Under the pieces are notes generated by a model. It had not been told where the DNA came from. It did no database searches and saw only the letters and a program-made list of their open reading frames with translations. A stretch of DNA of 64,000 nt from Acephala macrosclerotiorum (Eukaryota; Ascomycota; Leotiomycetes; Helotiales; Mollisiaceae), in the NCBI GenBank assembly GCA_014904845.1, contig MU119213.1, positions 372,001 to 436,000 of the forward strand, given 5' to 3'. Position 1 is the stretch's first letter. The number at the start of each line of letters is the position of its first letter. Of this stretch, positions 24,019 through 36,804 are shown piece after piece. The position numbers and the translations under genes were made by a program.

Positions 24019-24661
24019 TTTGAGGGCCAAATGTAGCAAATGTACCGAAGGAAGTGAATTGTCGCAAGGCGATGTTTGGCTTGGTGGGGTGTTGGAAACT
24101 CACGATGTTGTTAAACGCGAGATCCTCGGATTATTAGTGACGTACATATGATCGTGGGCGGGACAACGAACCCATGGAAAGGACCTCAAAAAGGTTGGTC
24201 TCCCAAGCAGAAATTTTCTCAAGAGAATTTCAGTCTTCACTACATGTTCATACTTCCATAATTATTTTTACAACGCAATGAAGCGCGAATCTCATTCTCA
24301 ATATTCCTCATCTCATCGGACCATGGGAATCTTTCTAGACTTGCACTTTGCAGATGCACTTCCCAATGTTAGTAATGCGGTGCAATCACATAATATATAT
24401 CATCTCTTTGTTCATCAACGCATTTCATACATGACATATCATCTCACTATATGACATGCTCAATTCCTTCCAAAAGACAATTCCTCAAATGCTGTGGCGT
24501 TTGCTCGACGCTGGACATCACTTTAACCTCGTGGACAATACTGCCAGTCCTTTCGGTGCTGAAAATCGGCTGCGGAGCTGCGGCACTTGCTCGCCACTAT
24601 ATATCACAGACTACAAAAGAAACTATCGACCGAGGACTAGACTTTCATGGGCCATATGCCC
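24019..24661. other. Intergenic, 5' flank of membrane protein gene
   Basis: No gene recognised; short plus-strand frames at 24.45-24.9 kb are antisense to the next gene. Confidence 0.5.
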
Positions 24662-26221
24662 TTACTCCTCCATGCGCCCAAAGACGCCGTCATCATCTTC
24701 ATCACTTCGTCCTCTGGAACGATGGTCATATTCATCATCATCTGCGACGCTTTCCTCGCTCTCTTCCATCTTTATATCTCCATCGTGATGGATCTGGTGA
24801 CGAGTATAACTCTCGGTCTGGCGAGGGTGTTGGTTTGGTGTTAAAGTTGTGCCCGAGAAGTTGCCCTGGTTCAAGTATTGCGCAGGAATATGAGGCACTG
24901 GTGGAGCATCCGCTGGGAGGGTAACGGGAATCGTTCTTGGAGTACCAGTGCTTCCAAAGCTGCATGAGAGAAGCTCGACGGCAGCGGCCAAGCCCTCATC
25001 TTCGTGGTTGCGACTGATGCCTGAGGACGGTGGGCGTCGTTCATGGCTCGGTTGGCGGTAGTGTCCAAAGCCTGAGCTGCTGGGAACGCTTCCACTGAAG
25101 GGCATGTTGGCCGAGGGAGCAGACTGATAGGATCGAGAATAGTTGGTCCCGCTGCTGTACCTCTTGTGCCTGCCAGTGTAGGATCCACTGCTATAAGTAT
25201 TGAACATATCCGCCTGAGGGGGAGGTGTCGTGTCTGCAGAGCTTATTCCATCGTGTTGTTCCGATGAACCCGATGCAGCTGGAGACGCAGAATCCTGGTC
25301 GCTTTGGAAATCCTTCGCAGAATCTGGTGGGGTAGTGCCATCTTGATTCATAGCGACAAGGACAGAAGCCGCTTCCAACAATTGCACCTGTTGATGCTTC
25401 GAGATAAGTAGTTTGGAAGTGAAAGACCACTCCGGAGTATGCTCCCATCTGCAGACAAGTGTTAACAATCATTCTTAGGAAATCGCACTACCACATGTCT
25501 TGATAGATAGCTCCTGTTCTATCAAGACTGAATTCGCATCGCGAAGCCAAGTTGGCACACTCTGGAAAGGAAGGTGGGCACGAACAAATGCTTGGACAAG
25601 CAGCTGCTGTGCTTGTATCCCTTTCCACACTTGTCGCACTTGAGATCACTCCCATTGCTCTTCTTTCCATCCTTCATGAGGTGTTGACCCTCACTGGCTC
25701 TTCTCGTTCGTGCCTGTTTGAAATCCTCCTCCTCCTCATCCATATCATCGTTTTGATCGTCGTCAATTGCACTCTCACCACGATCCGACTTCCCACTCGA
25801 CATTCGAATTCTGTGGCTTGGCAGGCTGGCGGGTGGTGAAGGGAGACTTCCAAGTGCTGCAGCCCTGGCAGAGGCGTTCTTCGACATTGTGTTTCGGCGG
25901 GCAGTAATGGGAATTCCCGTTGTGGTATCTCCCGCCTCCCTCACAGCAGCTACCATTGCAGCGACATTGCTAGCGGCATTGGACGACACGCTCTTCCGAC
26001 GTGATACTCGATGGCTGGGGATAAGGGACCCCGAAGACACGGAATGGGAATGGTTTCGAGAATGAGATTTTGGAAGGGAGCCAGAAGTTGTAGACATGGA
26101 TAGACGATGCTGGCTGAGAGGTCGGGAGGAATGCTGGATTTCCTGTTTGGTATGGTCAGCGCTGATCTATAAATATATTTATGTTGACATGTAAGTGAGG
26201 GTTTACCTTTGACGATGCCAT
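24662..26221 (-). CDS. C2H2 zinc-finger protein with single degenerate finger
   Basis: Exons 26207-26221 (MASSK), 25586-26142 and 24662-25448 sum to 452 residues. The core is LKCDKCGKGYKHSSCLSKHLWEHTPEW followed by SKLLISKHQQVQLLEAASVLVAM, one C-x2-C...H-x3-H finger plus a conserved helix. It is flanked by Ser-rich basic sequence (SRRKSVSS, arginine-rich) and an acidic patch (DDDMDEEEEDF) upstream, and a long Ser/Pro/Tyr-rich tail ending in an acidic segment. This pattern belongs to a fungal C2H2 family I recognise as putative transcription factors without an assigned role. The 5-codon first exon is inferred from a clean GTAAAC...CAAACAG intron joining MASSK to EIQHSSRPLSQ. The 137-nt intron is positioned by the conserved finger. 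Confidence 0.75.
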
Positions 26222-29200
26222 GGCTACAAGCAATTATTTGCACAGACGGCCCTCAATCCTCGAAGCTCTGAGAAGCTGCGTGTGAGGGCCGAGAAATAAT
26301 TTGGGCTCAATGTGGTGGAGTGGTTTCGCAGGGAGATCGTCGAAGCTTCAAGCTACCTGCATAAGCTTGGGGGATCCTGGAAAGTTGGATGCGGTCAAAA
26401 CGTGCGGAAGTGCTCGAGATGTGATGACTTGATTGAATGTTGAACAAGAAGCGAGGAACTGCGACAATTGACTGATTTCTGTTTCGTCAGGTTGATAGGA
26501 ACGGGCACGACTGAGACGCGAACGGCGGGGTCCTGTTGATTGATTGAGACACAGCAGAGAAAGCAATGCGCAGGTAAGCAAGAACGAAGATCAGAGGAGC
26601 AATGAAGCCCTTGACCTGAGGGAGAGATGAAGTCGAGTCAATGGAGCGTATGAGTGTTGTCGTAAGGCATGTCGTTATGTCAGGAAAGAATAAGAATAAT
26701 CTCGAGAGCGCCTGGAGTGTGAGCCGGGGCGCGGTCGCACTTCCCTTGGTCGGCTGCGCAGCACCAACCCAAATTGACAAAGCACGGTTTTTGGTGTGTG
26801 CCACGGACATATATTTTTTCTATTCTGGCTCGACCTGCTTGAGTTCTGCAGGAACAAAGGATGCGAAAAAAGGTCAGATGAATTCTAGGATGCAGCTGGA
26901 TTCGGGTCACTTCTTTCCTCAGCATTAAATCACAAAGGACCTCGAATTTCTCATCGAACTGGAAGAAGGATTGCCCTCAATATTTTTGGCAGCACGCCCC
27001 CATCTCACACACAAGGACAGCTTCTAACTGCTTTCGTCGATCCTCGTGATTGTCACCCAGAGCAAGATCAAGCCAATGATCTGTGTCTCCTGACACATAC
27101 CTGGGCTGCCTCACGGCGTCTTTTAGGCAATACGCACCTCGGGGAGAATTCCATTGGGGTCGACGCAGGAGAAAAGGGTGTGTCGACAGGGCAGCGCCAG
27201 CAGCATGTTCTACCGCATCAGGGAGCTCGAGATTCACAGCCTCGAAACCCACGAGAAGCGCCAACCGCCCGCGCTGGGATTGCGACATAGTGGAGTGGAG
27301 CAAATGGACTGACGCCAGGGCAGCAATGATAGCACTTTTGATATCTTCACGCGGCCACGTCGACTGATGTTGTGGTTCTGACTGGCCCTATTAATTTCTT
27401 GCTGCATCTTCTTTCTGAAACTTCTAGCACAGCTGGCAGACTTCACAACCGCAGGTACCGTTTCAGTGTTCCTGGGCCGGCTCAGCGCCGACGACCGCTC
27501 GCCCAAACCGCCTTTCCAAATCTTTGACGATTGCGATACTGTACAGGTAGTGAGGTTCTACTCAGATCTAGACTTCTTGCCCTCGAATTCTGAAGACCGA
27601 TCATCGCTGATCAACACCACTAACAATAAGCTCATAGGCATTTCATTCGTTCAAGGACAATCGTCTCTTCGAGATGAGGTGCAACTCGCCCCATTTAAAA
27701 TAATCGTCGGGGATGCTGTCAATCAATCCTTTTTTGAGCACCTGCATACCATGGACCGAAGCGGGGGACGACGCCTTGCATCTGATTGGATTGTTGGAAC
27801 CACCTCCTCAATCTCTGGCCCAGCAAGGCAGGCGATTCGAGCGGCATGAAATTTTCCATCGAAGGGCACTGCGTCTGCAACGGATCGAGGGTGGATTGAG
27901 AGAAGTGTCCAGACTTTGATTTGGGGGTGCTCACTTAGCCAAGGATACGACCAAATCGGACACTTTTCCACTGCTGAAAAGCCCGAATTGTAAATCAATG
28001 TCCGAGGCTGGAGTTGAATGGGTTGAATTTGGAAATTGATGCGCAGTTATCTGAGACTACCTCCCAGCCTTAAGACAGCGACTGATAAGGCCGCTACACC
28101 TCGCTGGAAAAATGCCCATCTGGAATTTGGAGACGAGGTCAATCAAAAAGCCTGTTCTCCAGCCCGTGCTGTGGGAAACCTGGTACCAAAACCATGCGCG
28201 ACAATCTATTTGACTCTCGGGGCATTTGCTTCCAATCACAGCCTCGAATAAATCGCCTCTCAATAAAGTTTTCTTGTAACATACACAGAAATTTGAAGAT
28301 TGTTTCTCAACCTGGCTTTCTCATCGTGGGGTTGAGACCTTGCATAATGCTTTGCGCATGCAACCTACGGCTGCTTTTCGACTCTACCCCATCTTTCCAA
28401 CCTGATGCTGAAAAGAATTGAACCTATTGCTGCAAGGACGAAAGGCATCCGAAACCGACGTCGAATACACTGCGTACTAACAGCAATACGTAAAGTCGAG
28501 AATATGACAGATTGTGGCTATGTACACACAGTCAGCTCATCCAAGACGAGCGAAAGCCGAAAAGGGCGCGCGTGGCTTGGTCAGAAGCACAGCTTGATAT
28601 CCACAGTGATGTTGTTTTGAAGATATTTTGGAAGGCTAGTCTGATCGATCTGGGGCCGGGAGAGCCGGAACTTAGCCGGAACTTTGATGGAATCTGGGAC
28701 AAGATGGATTTCAGGGACAGCACAGACAAGAATCCATCTTGGAGAAGCACAACAGGCCAACGGAAGCAAAGCTCCTTGAGTTCTTAGGAGTATATTCACG
28801 TGATAGGTGTTAGAGACTTTAGATCCGAGATTCGAATGCGAAAGACAACTTCAACAATATTATGTTAGTGCGAGAAAGGTTGCGTATACAAGACTACTTC
28901 CGGGCATTCCATCTTGAGTTGGGTCATTCTGTACAACACTTCTGTGACACACCTAGCAGACTCGTTCAATCACTTGACTGATGACGTCCTATGAAACGAT
29001 TTTGAACTTCCTTTTCCCAGTCGTCGCACTCTCCATGCAATGGTGCGTCTCCATCCCAGACATACATGCATATTCTTCAGCCTCTCCCATTTTCACGGTT
29101 ACCTGTCACTTGCAACCAGAAACATAAAACAAAAGCTGTAGAAGAAAAGAAGAAACACAGAAAGACGCCGTCGAAAACCCCGCTCTCGCGAGATTGGCAC

Positions 29201-29524
29201 TACCCCTCATTACCAAGACATTATTGATCATCATACGATATCGCCGACTAAATCTCCCTTTCACCCAGGGGATGAAGAAAATTTCTGCTTTGTACTTGAA
29301 GTAAACAAAAGAAAACATATCCCTCGGAATTTTCGAGGACTTTTCCACGTGCCAATGAATTATTGACGAGGCTGTGGACGTCACAAGAGCAAAAACGCGC
29401 TATCGGGAGACCGACTGCGCGTTGGGATAGATAAGATTTTCGCATAGAGTCTCACAGCGTCGAAAATTGCAAACTCCGTCCGTGAAGGCAAGATCGTCAA
29501 CAACTTTGAAGGCCGAGAGAAACG
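26222..29524. other. 3.3 kb region without a recognisable gene
   Basis: It begins with the leader and promoter of the C2H2 gene. Frames at 26977-27303 (-) and 27466-27849 (+) of 108-127 codons lack family motifs or a good splice context. Base composition is ordinary, with no obvious repeat, RNA gene or RIP signature. It may be regulatory or a non-coding transcript. Confidence 0.4.
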
Positions 29525-30189
29525 ATGTCAGACCTTTACAGAAGTGGTCGCGGAGGCGTTGGGAATTTCCACAGCAGACCCAGCCTTGATGAAGTTGGAG
29601 CAAACAAGGTACGTTATTTTCCTCATTGCGCGAGCCTTCACTTGCATCTGCAGTTCTCAATGCCCCTTCTTTTGTTCAGATCCTCACTTATCTCTTCACC
29701 TCTATGGAGTCTTCAAACTTGTGCTTCTAATCCCCTTCAATTACAACTCCCCAGTCAACTAACACCCCTCACCAGGACATCGAAGCCCAAATCGAATCCC
29801 CCCTCTCCCTAACCCGCTCCACATCTGCCACCAATCCACCTCCCGACTACGTACACACCGGCCGCGGCGGCGCAGGAAACTGGGTGCAACCGAAAGACCT
29901 CGCATCCCAAGGCCTAGCCCAAGAATCCCCCATTAGCTACTCCAACCCAGGCGCTGCAAAGCCTAGCTATAAGGGAGGAAGAGGTGGAGCTGGTAATTAT
30001 AGGACGGAAGATGCTAAGGAAGAGGAGAGGAAGAGGAGGAATGAGGAGGAGAGGAGGAGGATGGAGGTTCAGAGAGTGGTGCAGAGGGATGTTGAGAGTG
30101 GGTTGGCGAGGCCAGAGAGGGCTTATGGAGGTGCGGGTGGTGGGGGAGCTTATAAGATGAAGGAGAGAATTGGGAATGAAAGACATTAG
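29525..30189 (+). CDS. DUF3602 (PAR32-like) GRGG-repeat protein
   Basis: Exons 29525-29608 and 29776-30189 encode 165 residues with spaced GRGG motifs: SGRGGVGNF, TGRGGAGNW, GGRGGAGNY and a degenerate YGGAGGGGAY, followed by a charged KEEERKRRNEEERRR helix. This is the DUF3602 pattern; the yeast member Par32 is phosphorylated after rapamycin and inhibits ammonium transporters, but whether that role carries over is unknown. The protein is otherwise low-complexity and probably disordered. The intron of 167 nt is GT-AG and joins GANK to DIEAQIESP. Confidence 0.85.
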
Positions 30190-30947
30190 GAGAATTGATT
30201 TTATGGGAGTAGGGAAAGGGTTATACCAGGTCGGGATTTGCATCTTGCACATATGGGATGGAGTTTGGGGTGGGTGGGGTGCTGTGCTTTGGTAGGAGTA
30301 TAATGGGGTGCATTTTCACGTTGCTTTTAGGGTGGACAATTGAACGTTCTCTTCTAATCGGTACCTCCTCCTTCACTCGAAGGAGTCACATTCCTTGGGA
30401 TTCTGAATCGTCACAAAGTCTTCGAAAAAAAAAATATCAAAGTATCAGCTAGTGCTGGTTTTTCAAGACAGGTCTTCACCCGACTTTCAACAGCTGAAGC
30501 TGTTTTATTGAATGTCAATCTTTCCTTTTTACAATAGCTCGAAGCGAGCAACTCAATACATTGGCGAGAAGAACAAACTGCAATCCATGGACTTTCGTCT
30601 TATGCCATTGAGCCTTGACATTGATAGATTGTTGTTACTCGAGTTTCGACTAATGATGACCAAGAGTCAATTAGGATTTGATTTCTGACAAGATACCAGA
30701 TTGGGATCCAACTGTCTAGCTCTTCTGCATGTCTCAATGAATGCAATATGAACTGGTAGCTAGCAGAGAGGGTACTGACTCGGAGAGGACCTCCAATGCT
30801 TCCAATATTCATGTTCTTCTCAAACTTAGCAGAAAGACTCAAAAGTCTAGTCGAAAATGTACAATCATGCATTAGAACTATATACTAAGAGGAGAGTCGC
30901 ATATTACTATGTCTCAATTGGTATCATCAAACACAGGCCAGCATAGT
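30190..30947. other. Intergenic between convergent genes
   Basis: 3' flanks of the DUF3602 gene and the glutathione S-transferase. No gene seen. Confidence 0.5.
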
Positions 30948-32028
30948 TCAGAAGGTTTCATCGAACGAGCCCTCAATCTCAATGATCTTCTGAGCAGCTT
31001 TCTTGTATCCTGGTTCTTCGCGCAGTCTGTCGATGTATTGGTATAGCAGTGGATACTTCTCCTTCGTCAGACCAGCTCTGCCTCGGCCAGCGATCAGAGG
31101 GAATGACAGGAGGATGTCAGCTCCAGTTAGGTTTCTGAAAGGCGGTTAGTGGATGTCAAATCAAGATGAACGAAAGGGGAGAGCATACGGTCCACAAAGG
31201 TATTTGCCGTTATTTGGCGAAGTCTTGAGTTGAGATTCCAGAAACTCGAAATGAGTCTTGAAGTTTGGCTCAAGGAAGCCAGAACTGATCTTTCCTGATA
31301 TGGCGTTCGTGATAGGTCTAATGAAGAAAGGAACCGAGGACTCCTTGATGTCTGGATATAGATTAGCAATGGATATGAATCTAGAATATATTCTTGAAAC
31401 TCACTCAAAGCAACCAAGGCTACTAGCATGAACGACATCAGTGAACCTTCAGCATAGTGCCTAGTTCCCAGTTAGTACAGGATCACATGCAACTATGTTG
31501 ATTGCTCGAAAACAGTAGAAGGGATAAGGGATGAACTCGAATGAAGCAAGGCCATGGTTTCCAGCCCTTGGTGGCAAAAGGAAACGCAATCCAAAGGCAA
31601 ACTTACATAAAGTATCTAAATCTCAGCCATTGTTCAGTCTCTCCTCCAATTTTGCCCTCTTGACCGCCCTTGTATCTCTTCGGCAGCAATGTGCTTCCAT
31701 TTGAGAAGTGGTCAAGCAAGTATTCAACCACGAAAGCACTCTCAGCGATAACAATAGGTTGTGATCCTGGAACTTCAACAGAGATGACAGGAGATTTTCC
31801 CAATGGATGGACTTTCTTCAACTCTGGAGGAGCGAACTTGGTCTCCTTATTTCTGTGGAAGATCTCGAGCTCATATGGAACTTTCAATTCCTCAAGGAGC
31901 CATAGGATGCGCTGAGATCGTGACTGATTAAGCCTATCAGGGTCAATTGAGGTACCTCCAGTATGTAGGGTATCTTCAAATTACCAGTAGAGCTTGACTT
32001 TCGCTTGACTGGCATCTGAGGCAGCCAT
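30948..32028 (-). CDS. Glutathione S-transferase
   Basis: Five exons (31985-32028, 31607-31933, 31405-31460, 31189-31351, 30948-31134) sum to 258 residues. The thioredoxin-fold N-terminus reads VKLYWLNQSRSQRILWLLEELKVPYELEIFHR, then LKKVHPLGKSPVI and the glutathione-contacting ES pair in IAESAFVVEYLLDHF. The helical C-terminal domain includes FEFLESQLK and NLTGADILLSFPL. This matches fungal GSTs of the Gtt1-like type, which conjugate glutathione to electrophiles or act as peroxidases. Splice acceptors are fixed by conserved joins (KLYW/LNQSRSQ and RYFM/HYAEG). Intron 31461-31606 is longer (146 nt) but clean. Confidence 0.88.
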
Positions 32029-33141
32029 GATGTGATTGGGTTTTAGGTTTGAAGGATGGTGTGAATAGTGAAAGCTCCGATGATTGAGGTGAAAGAAGAG
32101 AGAGGTCTGAGAAAAGAAATGACTGGGAAAGAGCAACTTTATATAGCCTTATCGAACTTCAACTTGCACATTCCCTAAACTCCACATGAATCAGAATGAA
32201 CGGACGGGCCAATAGCGAACTTTCTGCAAGAGCCGATCAAGAATGTGCCCGTGAACTTCCCGAGGCTCGAAAGGGTGCGGGTCAAAATCATTGGAGCCAT
32301 CGTAGTACGGTACACCCTTCAGTCTAGATGTGCAGAACTCGGCACCGGAATATCGTTCCACCCGTGCCTCAGAGCAGACAACAGCTCGTGAGGCTCAATT
32401 TATTGAAGACGACTTCATCAAAAAAGTACGGCCAGCGCCAACACAACTCATCATGGCGGGCCACGGGAATCATCGTAGGTTTATGGCACCCCTCAATTTC
32501 AAGATACATGCTGACATGGCTCTACAGCTATCGCTCTCGACCCTGCTCTGCAGCGGTACAATCGTATGCGCCAATCCCTGCGAATCTCGAAAGATCATGA
32601 CGACTAATTGGGAACAGAGATGTGGATCAATCGACACAAGTACTTCAGATGGACCGGTCGAACAGCTAGAATTACCTTCGCATATGTTGTTGCGTTCCCA
32701 GCATTGATTGGGTACCTGGCATACACAACCGACGTGAGATAGACATCCGGGCAATTGGAACTTTACTAATAGCTTCGTAGGGCAAGTGGGATATGAGAGG
32801 CAAGCGTAGGGGAGACACGATCGCCGAGTTTTAGGGGATTGGAATGGCTACAGGGTCGGGTCGAGCTGTACATAAGAAGGCAATGGATCAGATGAACGAC
32901 CCCTTCGTTGAGGACATTGAACTTTGTGAAAGGGGACCGCATCCATTTGAGTTAAGGGCAGACTTTGAGTTGGCACAGTATCAACCACCAAACTGGTCAA
33001 ACGAGTGTTGGGAGAAGCTGCCCGGAAGTCAAATATTTAATTTGCTATTCTGCAGTAACTCCAGGCCGGAACCTTTGACGACCGAGTATCTACCCCCTAG
33101 TACAATTACAAATCGCCCATGGTATCATTATGTTTCATTCC
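32029..33141. other. Intergenic, no gene recognised
   Basis: Promoter of the GST and 3' flank of SAP18. Plus-strand frames at 32330-32707 and 32844-33281 show no family features, and the latter overlaps the SAP18 end antisense. Confidence 0.45.
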
Positions 33142-33973
33142 TCAATATCTTCCCCTTCCTCCAAACCCCCCGCCGAATCCTCGCCCTCTACCTGCTCCAG
33201 CAGGTCCATCTGGAACTCTCTCCCCTCTCCTCCATTCACCAGCTGGAACAAACCCTCCACCAAAGTTACCACCACCTCTAGAACCTCCTCTCCCTCTATA
33301 TCCACCACCAAACCCATTCTCCCTCGGACCGGACCCTCCTCTCCCCCCAAACTCACCCATACCCCTCCCAGCACCAAACCCACCCCTCGATGGCCCCGAA
33401 GGTGGCGGCGCAACCCCACCATTCGGCATCGCAGGCGAAATAGTAACAGAAACATAATCCCCAATCACAAACCTGGCATCCTGCAGAGTCTTTTCCGGAT
33501 CTCCTCCTAACGGTCCCTCCATCTGCCCTCCTCTAACAATAGCAGCTTCCTCCTCATCGGGCAGGATCCCAGGACCACCATCTCCAATCACCACGCTTCC
33601 TAGATCTTTCATAATGTATCTGCCGGGTCCAGGTCCGTTGCCTGGTCCTGCACTCCGAGTGTCGGGGAATATGAGGCGGAAGGAGAGACGGGTGCCAATC
33701 GCTGGGTCTGGGAGGAGGGATGGTAGTGCGGATGTGAGGAGGTGGGAGAGTTCGCGGAGAGTGCATGATGGCCAAGTGTATATTTGCAAGTGAGGGGGCA
33801 GATCGTTGGGCGAAAGAAATTCCTCTACTCTGTGAAAATGTTAAATGTTTGATATTGCAGAGGGACGTAGCGCGAGGCTGAACATACCTGTGAAGCGCGT
33901 TATTTCTGTAGAACAGCTTTAGGAAAAATGGCGTCTGTGTTTGACGGTCGATTTTCTCTGGGGAAGAAGCCAT
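33142..33973 (-). CDS. sap18: SAP18, Sin3-associated / ASAP complex subunit
   Basis: Exons 33888-33973 and 33142-33829 encode 257 residues. The ubiquitin-like SAP18 fold is clear: TPFFLKLFYRNNALHR, VEEFLSPNDLPPHLQIYTWPSCTLRELSHLL, IGTRLSFRLIFPD and MKDLGSVVIG. A glycine/arginine-rich RGG-like tail follows (about residue 170 on). SAP18 works with the Sin3-Rpd3 deacetylase and, in animals, the splicing-linked ASAP complex. The gene is divergent from PRP18 over 326 bases, so the two may share a promoter. Confidence 0.92.
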
Positions 33974-34299
33974 GGCTATTGACGGTATTGGATTTTCTTA
34001 TCGCGATTTCATAAGCGCATGGTGGAATGTTTGCGAAGTTGCGAGTGAAGATTCAAGGCGTGCACGAAGATTTCCAAGTTCGCTCGACCTTGGTGGGTTC
34101 CAGGACGACCAATCTCGACGCACATCAAAAGAAGTGGATCTGACAAGGCTACACGCCGTCTTTTATTTCAGCAGGACTTCTCTGAACTTTACAAACAACG
34201 ACACTACGGGAGTCACCGAAATCACTGCAAAGTACATCTGTCTACAGAATCCGCGGATGGCCGAAACAACCTACCACTGCATCTCCAACCACCACCATC
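33974..34299. promoter_or_regulatory. Shared divergent promoter of SAP18 and PRP18
   Basis: 326 bases separate the two start codons; no gene lies between. No specific site was recognised. Confidence 0.6.
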
Positions 34300-35367
34300 A
34301 TGGACTTCGCGGCGCTGATGTCTAAGGAGATCTCCAAGGGCAAATCGTCCACGGAACCTACCAAGAAGTACATGAAGCGCTCCGAGATCGAGGCCGAGCG
34401 ACGTGAGAAATACCTAGCTGAACAACGAGCAATCGAAGCCGAGAAGGAAGCAAAGCTCGCGCAAAAGCGGAAGCGTGAAGATGAAGAAGCTGAGGCAAAT
34501 CTAATACGAGAAGAGAAGCGGCAGAAGCTTGCCGAGGAATCCAGACGGCGGAGAGAAGAACAGGAGGCTGAGGAGGAGGCAGCGAGGAGGAAAAGACTGG
34601 GATTGCCGGAACTGGTCAAGGAGACCAGTGAGGAGGTCGAGGCGGATGATATTAAGGATGAAGAGCTGATGGAGAAATTGAGGGGGATGGGACAGCCTGT
34701 TACGCTGTTTGGGGAGAGTCATAAGCAGAGGCTGAGGAGGTATAGGAAGTTGGGTATTGTCATGACTACGGGCCCGATACCGACCTCTCTGGAGCTGGTG
34801 GAGGAAAAAGATATGAAAGTCGATACGGTTCCAAAAGACGAAGAGGGAAAGAAGTTTTTGTTCAGGCAGCTGGCTTCATACTTCACTATGGTGTTGAGTG
34901 AATGGGAGTCTGCGCTACAGAAGGAGAAGAGAGACACATTTGCTAGCAAGGCTGCGTACAACGCTATGGTTCAGAGTAAAGAGAATATGACACCAGTAAG
35001 TTCAACGCCTCTGTCGCCTAGATATAGAAGCTAATCTTTGTAGTTGTTCCGAAAATTCGAGAAGGGCGACCTCGACGACGGTGTGCTGGAGCCTGTGGTG
35101 GAAATTGTCAAGGCAGCACAAGAAAAACGTTACGTGGATGCAAATGACGGCTACCTTCGCCTGAGTATTGGCAAAGCTGCTTGGCCCATTGGTGTCACCA
35201 TGGTTGGTATTCACGAGCGTAGTGCTCGAGAGAAGCTTCATGAGAGTGACAAAGGCCATGTCATGGGAGACGAGGTCACGAGAAAGTTCTTGCAAAGCAT
35301 CAAGAGATGTTTGAGCTTTGCACAGGTTAGATGGCCACCGGAAGATATAAGGCAGCTCATGGGCTGA
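34300..35367 (+). CDS. prp18: PRP18, second-step pre-mRNA splicing factor
   Basis: Exons 34300-34995 and 35044-35367 sum to 339 residues. An SFM/PRP4-like motif (DELMEKLRGMGQPVTLFGES, HKQRLRRYRKLG) precedes the five-helix Prp18 domain (FLFRQLASYFTMVLSEWE, LFRKFEKGDLDDGVLEPVVEIVKAAQEKRYVDANDGYLRLSIGKAAWPIGVTMVGIHERSAREKL). The conserved loop YLRLSIGKAAWPIGVTMVGIH is intact. Prp18 with Slu7 aligns the 3' splice site in the second catalytic step. A long charged coiled coil fills residues 25-110. Confidence 0.94.
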
Positions 35368-36094
35368 GAAAATGAATCTTATCATTACCTTTCACTGCAG
35401 TATGCTTCCATAATCTAGGAGCCTTGCCTCTAGTCCAATGCAGTCCAGCCCGCGCCATCCTATTTGAATTTGATGCATTTTGTTTCGGAAATGGCAGTCG
35501 TTTCAAGCCCAGCCATATTTCTCTGAGCAGTGTTTGGGGTTGCCTAAATTCCATTTTCACCAAGCATGCAGATGTTTTGTTTCTATCTGTGTTCCTAACC
35601 AGATGTGAACGGACCTTTCGAGGACTTCGTCCTCTACTGTGGATTTCTGAGCTTGTACGATCTTGACCAATGATCTCCAATCATTAGGACTTTATGTTCC
35701 GTAAAAGTCATGACCTTAAAGCCGAAGGGCAAGCGGGGCAGGTTGATTATGGCTTGCTGAGTGGTTGTTTTGCGATGCAGGTGCGAGAAACATCAAGCAA
35801 TGTGCATAACTCCGATACTAGCCTGTCTGTATGCGGCTATAAGCAACATCTTCGTTGGTCACGCTAATCCAATTGCTGCTTTGGAAACTCAGCATCTCTG
35901 TCCTAATAGATGCTCGCACCTAAAGTCCGTTTCTTGGGTCGGCGATAATGCTCATATTCACGGATTCAGCTGAACTTTCTTTGGAGGAGAGATGGATAGA
36001 CGACTATTTTCTTCTTCACAAAAAGGCGCTTTCATATTATCTCGTATGGACCTCCTCCCTTCACTTTTGGAACTTCCTATTCTTGACTTCTGAG
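35368..36094. other. Intergenic
   Basis: 3' flank of PRP18 and promoter of the small gene downstream. Nothing further recognised. Confidence 0.5.
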
Positions 36095-36618
36095 ATGTCT
36101 GATCAGGCCATGTACATTGTGTCAGTGAACATGACGCCAGAGAAAGCAAAAGAGCTCGTAGCCATTCTCATCAAGGCAAGTGGCACATCGTCTCGTGCTT
36201 CATACCTGTCCGTCTACTAACAATATGCAGGATCTTAGCCACAAATACAACTTAGTGCATGTAGCCAACACAAATGGCAAGTTTCGTATCTTAAGATGAC
36301 AACAAGGAACCTGACTGTCTTCGCCATTAGCTATCTATGGTGTTAGCTCTTTGCTAGAGTCATTGGTGGTCACTCCGCACATTCTCGTGGGTGGTTCCTA
36401 CCTCTTGATGGCTGAATCGATGACGAACTTTCTAGATTTGCTCGAGTCAATGGACGGTGGAGCAACAGAGCTTGATTCAAGCTACTGCGAAAGAGATAGT
36501 TCCTGGTATCAAGACAATTGCAATTCCGCCTGGACTGAATGCCACCAAGGGAGGAGAGGCAGTGGTAGACTTCTTGAAGTGGGATATCCAACGGTTGGGA
36601 CTGCCAATGCGTGTCTGA
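36095..36618 (+). CDS. Small unrecognised protein, four exons with two GC-AG introns
   Basis: Exons 36095-36175, 36231-36276, 36331-36386 and 36436-36618 join into a 121-residue protein: MSDQAMYIVSVNMTPEKAKE, then DLSHKYNLVHVANTNAIYGVSSLLESL, VTPHILICSSQWTVEQQ, IVPGIKTIAIPPGLN and GGEAVVDFLKWDIQRLGLPM. It looks like an alpha/beta protein but I cannot name the family. Introns 36176-36230 and 36277-36330 both start GCAAGT; for each, the nearby GT choice leads straight to a stop, while the GC choice gives one continuous frame. The second even carries CTAACAATATGCAG-type 3' signals in its neighbour. The third intron is GTGGGT...CTAG. Regular composition and long continuity argue for a real gene. 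Confidence 0.6.
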
Positions 36619-36804
36619 GTAGATGCACTTTGGAAATCCTCTCATGATATTAGCAGACGAGAATAAAGGATCTTATGCAATGAAGAAATTAGAGCGAAAC
36701 AGATTGATTAACAGCAGCAACGAATCTCATGTTTTTTATACTGTTCTCTGTAGCGAAATGAATCAAGTTTCCATAAAGTGCATCACGCCGGTAAGACCAA
36801 AAGC

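Noticed and set aside
27466..27849. 127-codon plus-strand frame in the 26-29 kb gap
   Set aside because: No recognisable domain, no splice extension and irregular composition; not enough to call a gene.
33119..33510. Proline-rich plus-strand frames
   Set aside because: Antisense of the glycine-rich SAP18 tail; the proline bias is simply the complement of GGN codons.
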